From Chamaecyparis obtusa (Eukaryota; Streptophyta; Pinopsida; Cupressales; Cupressaceae), in NCBI GenBank assembly GCA_027943335.1, contig BSBK01001871.1, forward strand, positions 310,001 to 374,000: DNA of 64,000 nt, read 5' to 3'. Each line of letters begins with the position of its first letter. The stretch's first letter is position 1. Positions 60,041 through 64,000 of this stretch are shown piece by piece. Below the pieces are notes generated by a model. It did not search any database and was not told the origin of the DNA. It worked only from the letters and a program-made list of their open reading frames with translations. A program made the translations under genes and the position numbers.

Positions 60041-62716
60041 TGAATAGAGGTAAAATGGAATCACCTCTATTGAATGTAATGTATGGGGAAAATATGAGAT
60101 CCACTTCTAAATCCAAATTCCCAAAGGAGAGATCCAATTTGATCAACCAAAAGGTTAATGCACAATCGAATCAATCTATGCTGAATATGAAAGAGGAAGA
60201 AAAACCTTATATTTCCCTATGAAGGAGATGTGCTTGAAATCTAAAATAATTGAAATACAAATACTAACCTCAAAATAGGGAAAATATGGAAAATGCCAAT
60301 TTTTGATGGCTGTGTGTACTTTCAGGAAATTCTGCAACCTATTTCAGACTGGAAATGCCAAGACGAAGAAAACCCATAAATCTTTTGTCTTTCATATAGC
60401 AGGTAGTCTTTGACCCTCATAAAAGGTCAAAGGCTACATTCTTATTTTGAAGGTTGACTTTGAATTTGTTCGCAGATCTCAGAAGTTCACCAAAAAGGGT
60501 ATCCAAATCTGATCTCAGATCCAAAGTTCTGCACCTGCACCTGCAAGAAAAAGGGGGTTTTTTTTGTTTGTATGGGGGGTTTGTCTTGGTCAAACCCTAA
60601 TTTAGGAATTAACCTTGAAATTGAATTGAAATGTAATGTGCATAAACAAAGAACATGAAACAATTCACCTCGCTTATGTTGAAGTCCTTGTAGAGGATTC
60701 AAATCCTCAAATCCACAAGTAGGGATGCTTCAATGGATGTTGAATGAATGTAGGATGTCTCAAATCAATGACATTTTATCTTCAACACCAATCTTGAATA
60801 GATCTTTTCATATGAGGAGGCTTGGATGAATGTAGAAGGATGGATCTTCAAGGGGGCTCCAAAGAGATTGAATCCTTCAATGGCTAACAATGGATCTCCT
60901 TGATGGATGAATGCTTGAAGGCTTCCTTGATGCTTGAATTCACTTGCTTGCACTTGAGATCTTGCTCATGAAATTGCTTGAGATGTGATGTGTTCTCACA
61001 AAACTTGATTGAGAGATGAGAGAGGAAGGCTTCCTTTTATAGTGAACTAGGGCACAAACCTCTAGAGAAGGCTGAAATTGGAGAATTAAATCCCAATTAA
61101 CCTTAACCCTTAGAAATGGACCCATATTAAATGTAATTTAAGGATTTACCATTCTGAAACCCGAAATGGCTGACCCGGAGGAGGGAAAAAGAATCTTTCC
61201 GAAACCCGATGCCCGAAAATTAGAAAAACTTGAAATTTGAATTGGGGGTTAGGGATGAGGTCAACTCTGCCCTAGGTCAGAGTTGAGGTTGACCCTGACC
61301 TAGGTCTGGGTTGAGGTTGCTTTGACCCTCAAGGTTGACTTTGACCTTGAGGTCAAAAACCTCAGGACCCCAGCCTAGAATGCTAGGAAATGTAGATATG
61401 AAGTGGAAAATGGGTGCAGAGGGAAGCAGAATAGGGGGAAAAGCCAAATACATGCAAAGACCTGATCAAGGTGCTTAACATGACCCCAAACCACTTACTC
61501 AGAGGGCTAAATGCTCTTATCATGGAAGTGCTTTCATTTTAAGATGATACATTAAGCCCTCACTTTAGCAAGAGTATGGAATCGATGGAAACTCTTGGTA
61601 AAGGAGATCAGAATGAAAAGATAATCTTATTGTAATCCAAGGGACAAAGAGAAACCTCAAGCCCTCAAGGACTCAAGTCTTCATCAACTCCCAGATCACA
61701 ATAAGAGAGACATCTCTAGAGAGAGAAAGAGGGTGTGATTACCTCACCCAATGAGAACTTATGTCCCATTGTGAACCACACAAGGAAACAACGCTACTAG
61801 AAAGATGGAATTGAATCACCTAGTGAATGTGGCTACTCACTAGTCAACCCATCAAGGATTCACCCTTAGGAATATTATATTCCATAAGAATAAAACCAAA
61901 AACAAAAGAGATCCAATCTTAAGGACACCTCCGACCTTAAGGGAACAAAATATATGTATATTTAAAACTGGAGGGATCAAGAGATCCTAAAATATAAATC
62001 CATGCTTTAAGGATTAGTTACTAATCCAAAAAGGGAGAAAAGGTATCTTGAAAAATATGTGCGTATCAAAAAGTGCATGTGTGCAATAAGTGAGTAGAGC
62101 GTATGCCCCCATGTTAAAGTCATTGCTAACACTTTAACAGGAGCAATGGCTTTAACGAAAACATAAACAACTCCACTAATTATGTTTCCAAGTCGAGATG
62201 CCCCCAGACAAAGACAAATCAAGGGAAATATCATAGAAACATACAGAGAACATAGAAGGGATCTACCTATCGTGGGGTCAGTATGATCATAAGATAATAT
62301 ATATATGATATTATTACAAATGAATTGACATCATTCCCCAAAGAAAGTAGAACTACAATCACAAAGGAGGAAAGATCATATAAGATATATGAAGGGGAAT
62401 CTTTTCAGACCATGACATGGAGACCAAAAAGAATTTAGTGCTACCACATCTTGAATCCAAGCAGATTACACCAGGAAACATTTACGAACAATAGCATAAT
62501 TACAACATAACATGAAACAACATATAGAAGAATAGAGATACATATAGAGGAATTGAACAACAGTTTTGATTCCTTCATCACCTTGTACCAACTGAGTAAA
62601 AAGGATTGTATAAAAGAATCTAACAACATTTAGCAAACACATTACGGGAGAAGCACAATACATCAGGAAAACACACAACAAAGCTACCACAAAGGACAAG
62701 CTGATCAAGCATGCCA
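60041..62716 (-). repeat. Element F 3' LTR, about 2.68 kb
   Basis: The plus strand starts TGAATAGAGG where the D LTR breaks off and ends CATGCCA next to a polypurine tract, giving TG...CA ends. The interior 61010-61560 is related to 2372-2850. 61225-61360 holds repeated 'gaggttgacc' and 'gacctaggtc' words. Reading frames in this interval are not supported as genes. Without the second LTR the boundaries remain inference. Confidence 0.65.
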
Positions 62717-64000
62717 CCTACTCTCCCCATCTTGTTGTATATCATTTAGGGAAGGTGGGTAACTCACAAGAGGGACTCTATCCAACACAATAGGAATGAT
62801 AGCCAGTTCCAAACAAGGATCCTCTTGAGAATCACAATGTTCGACACTAGGTTTAAGAGTAATTGTGATGAAAGCATAGTAGGTAAATCAATGTCAATGT
62901 CAATAGTATCATATTCATCATTAACATCATCAGTATCATCAAGAGTATCTTCTTCATCCAAATTAATCAAAATAGGATCTAAGATACGAATAGAATCATC
63001 ATAATCATGCATCTTAACATCATTATTAGTAACAACTTCTTCTAACACATCAGGCATAGATTTATCCGAAGAAGATAGAGATCTTTGAAGAATAGAATTA
63101 TGAGCTTTAGCATGAGCACAACATTTCTTACAACGTTCATTAGCAGATCAATTACATTTTGATCTATTTGAAATAGGTTGAGAACTAGGAGGAACAATCA
63201 CATGATCCTTCACAGGTTCTTTAGGAAGACCAATAGGAGGAACAATAGGAGGAACAATCACAGGATCTTTGATAGGTTCTTTAGGAAGATCAATAGAAGG
63301 AACTTGACTAACAGAACTAGAAGCCATAGTTAAAGGAGGTATAGAAGGTGTAGGCAAAAGACCACAATTAAGATCCATAGGAGGTATACTTAATTCAAGA
63401 ATCTTATGATGTTTATAGGCTTGATATGAATGAAAAATATTATCAGGTCGAAGAGGACATGAATTAGGTAATGAAGGCCAAAAGAAATCAAGAGCAGCAC
63501 AATCTCTAGGCCTAGAAGGTTGATATAAGATATGATTAACCATCTTCACTTCTTCATCATGAATGAATTTAAGACACTTATGGATAGGTGAAGTGAAAGC
63601 ATGCATGGCATTTAACCAAGGCAAACCTAGCTTAACTTGAAATTGATCAGAAGTAGGAACAACAACAAAGGTAGTGTTCACAATTTTTCAACAAAGTTCA
63701 ACTAGTAAATTAATAGAACCAAATAATGGATAAAGAAAACCATTACAAGTTTGAATCCACACATCTGATGTATCATAAGAATCGAGTTTTAATCTTTTCA
63801 TAAAAAGATTTTCTTCAGTAATCACATTAACTAAGGATGTAGGATCAACAAGACAACCACGAGTAGGTTTCTAAGAAATCCTAGCATAAATGTAAAGGGG
63901 ACCATCAAGAGCTTTAATAGTCTCAGAGTCATCAAAGGTAATCAAAATTTCTCGAGGTCTTTTATTCTTAGGTTGTTGTCGAGATTTAGGTTGAGTTTTC
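62705..64000 (-). pseudogene. Element F gag-protease region, 5' end outside window
   Basis: On the minus strand from 64000: REILITFDDSETIKALDGPL, GCLVDPTSLVNVITEEN (retropepsin-like segment with DPT where D-S/T-G is usual), then QVKLGLPWLNAMHAFTSP and HKCLKFIHDEEVKMVNH (about 63640-63530). A Pro-rich linker follows (about 63330-63180), then an acidic Asp-rich part (63057-62880). After a frameshift near 62880 the last codons read through the polypurine tract (NDIQQDGESRWHA) and stop at TGA 62705-62707, inside the LTR. Other stops lie near 63690, 63870 and 63150. There is no RT sequence. Confidence 0.75.
62717..62733 (-). other. Element F polypurine tract, overlapping coding
   Basis: The minus strand reads AAGATGGGGAGAGTAGG before the LTR start TGGCATG. 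The same bases encode QDGESR of the gag-protease ORF. Confidence 0.7.

Larger units (their letters stand above)
60041..64000 (-). mobile_element. Element F: Ty3/gypsy-like element without RT, right end outside window
   Basis: A long LTR (60041-62716), a polypurine tract and a gag-protease coding region read on the minus strand. Coding ends right at the polypurine tract without RT, RNase H or integrase, so F looks non-autonomous. The 5' LTR and primer site would lie beyond 64000. GCACA at 60036-60040 should be its left target duplication. Confidence 0.75.

Noticed and set aside
2372..61560. The similar segments at 2372-2850 and 61010-61560 as two LTRs of one 58-kb element
   Set aside because: Both are internal LTR pieces without matching ends or target duplications, and each borders a different minus-strand coding region.

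Overview
The window is AT-rich plant nuclear DNA made almost entirely of nested LTR retrotransposons and tandem repeats. I found no intact host gene, no tRNA or rRNA gene and no CRISPR array. Evidence for a seed plant: Ty3/gypsy chromovirus and Tat-type elements, a Ty1/copia element, plant-type primer sites (TGGTATCAGAG), a plant mobile domain (PMD) pseudogene and GT-AG introns. The dense nesting and long decayed elements suggest a large genome, perhaps a conifer, but I cannot name the species.

Layout. 1-2350 is a decayed minus-strand Ty3/gypsy protease-RT fragment joined to a piece of LTR (2372-2850). 3480-5036 holds a decayed plus-strand DDE-transposase-like gene, followed by tandem repeats to about 6525. 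Element A (chromovirus, plus strand, target duplication GTTCA) runs 6530-23851. Its 5' LTR is split at GTAGC by element B (6897-18235, minus strand, two 1230-bp LTRs), a non-autonomous relative of element C with a chimeric gag ORF and no RT. A 313-359 bp satellite follows and is split at GGGAG by element C (24969-42685), a 17.7-kb Tat-type Ty3/gypsy element. C has gag-pol on the minus strand and an antisense PMD gene, with TATA box and one intron, on the plus strand near its 3' end. 43491-45734 is mostly featureless apart from exon-like blocks of an unrecognised minus-strand gene. Element D (45735-60040, plus strand) is non-autonomous: a gag with four zinc knuckles, then a single-frame ORF of about 1,070 codons that I do not recognise. 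D is split in gag by copia element E (47865-55606, minus strand, GAAAG) and cut in its 3' LTR by element F (from 60041 to beyond the right edge, minus strand), another element lacking RT.

How the parts fit. LTR divergence estimated by eye agrees with the nesting: A (about 10%) is older than B (under 2%), and D (about 8%) is older than E (about 5%). Every coding region carries in-frame stops. Most can be explained as C-to-T or G-to-A changes, with few frameshifts, which fits long-term methylation and deamination of silenced repeats. B and F each inserted at, or 6 bp from, the TATA box of an older LTR. The most interesting objects are the antisense PMD gene of C, the large unknown ORF of D and the chimeric gag of B.
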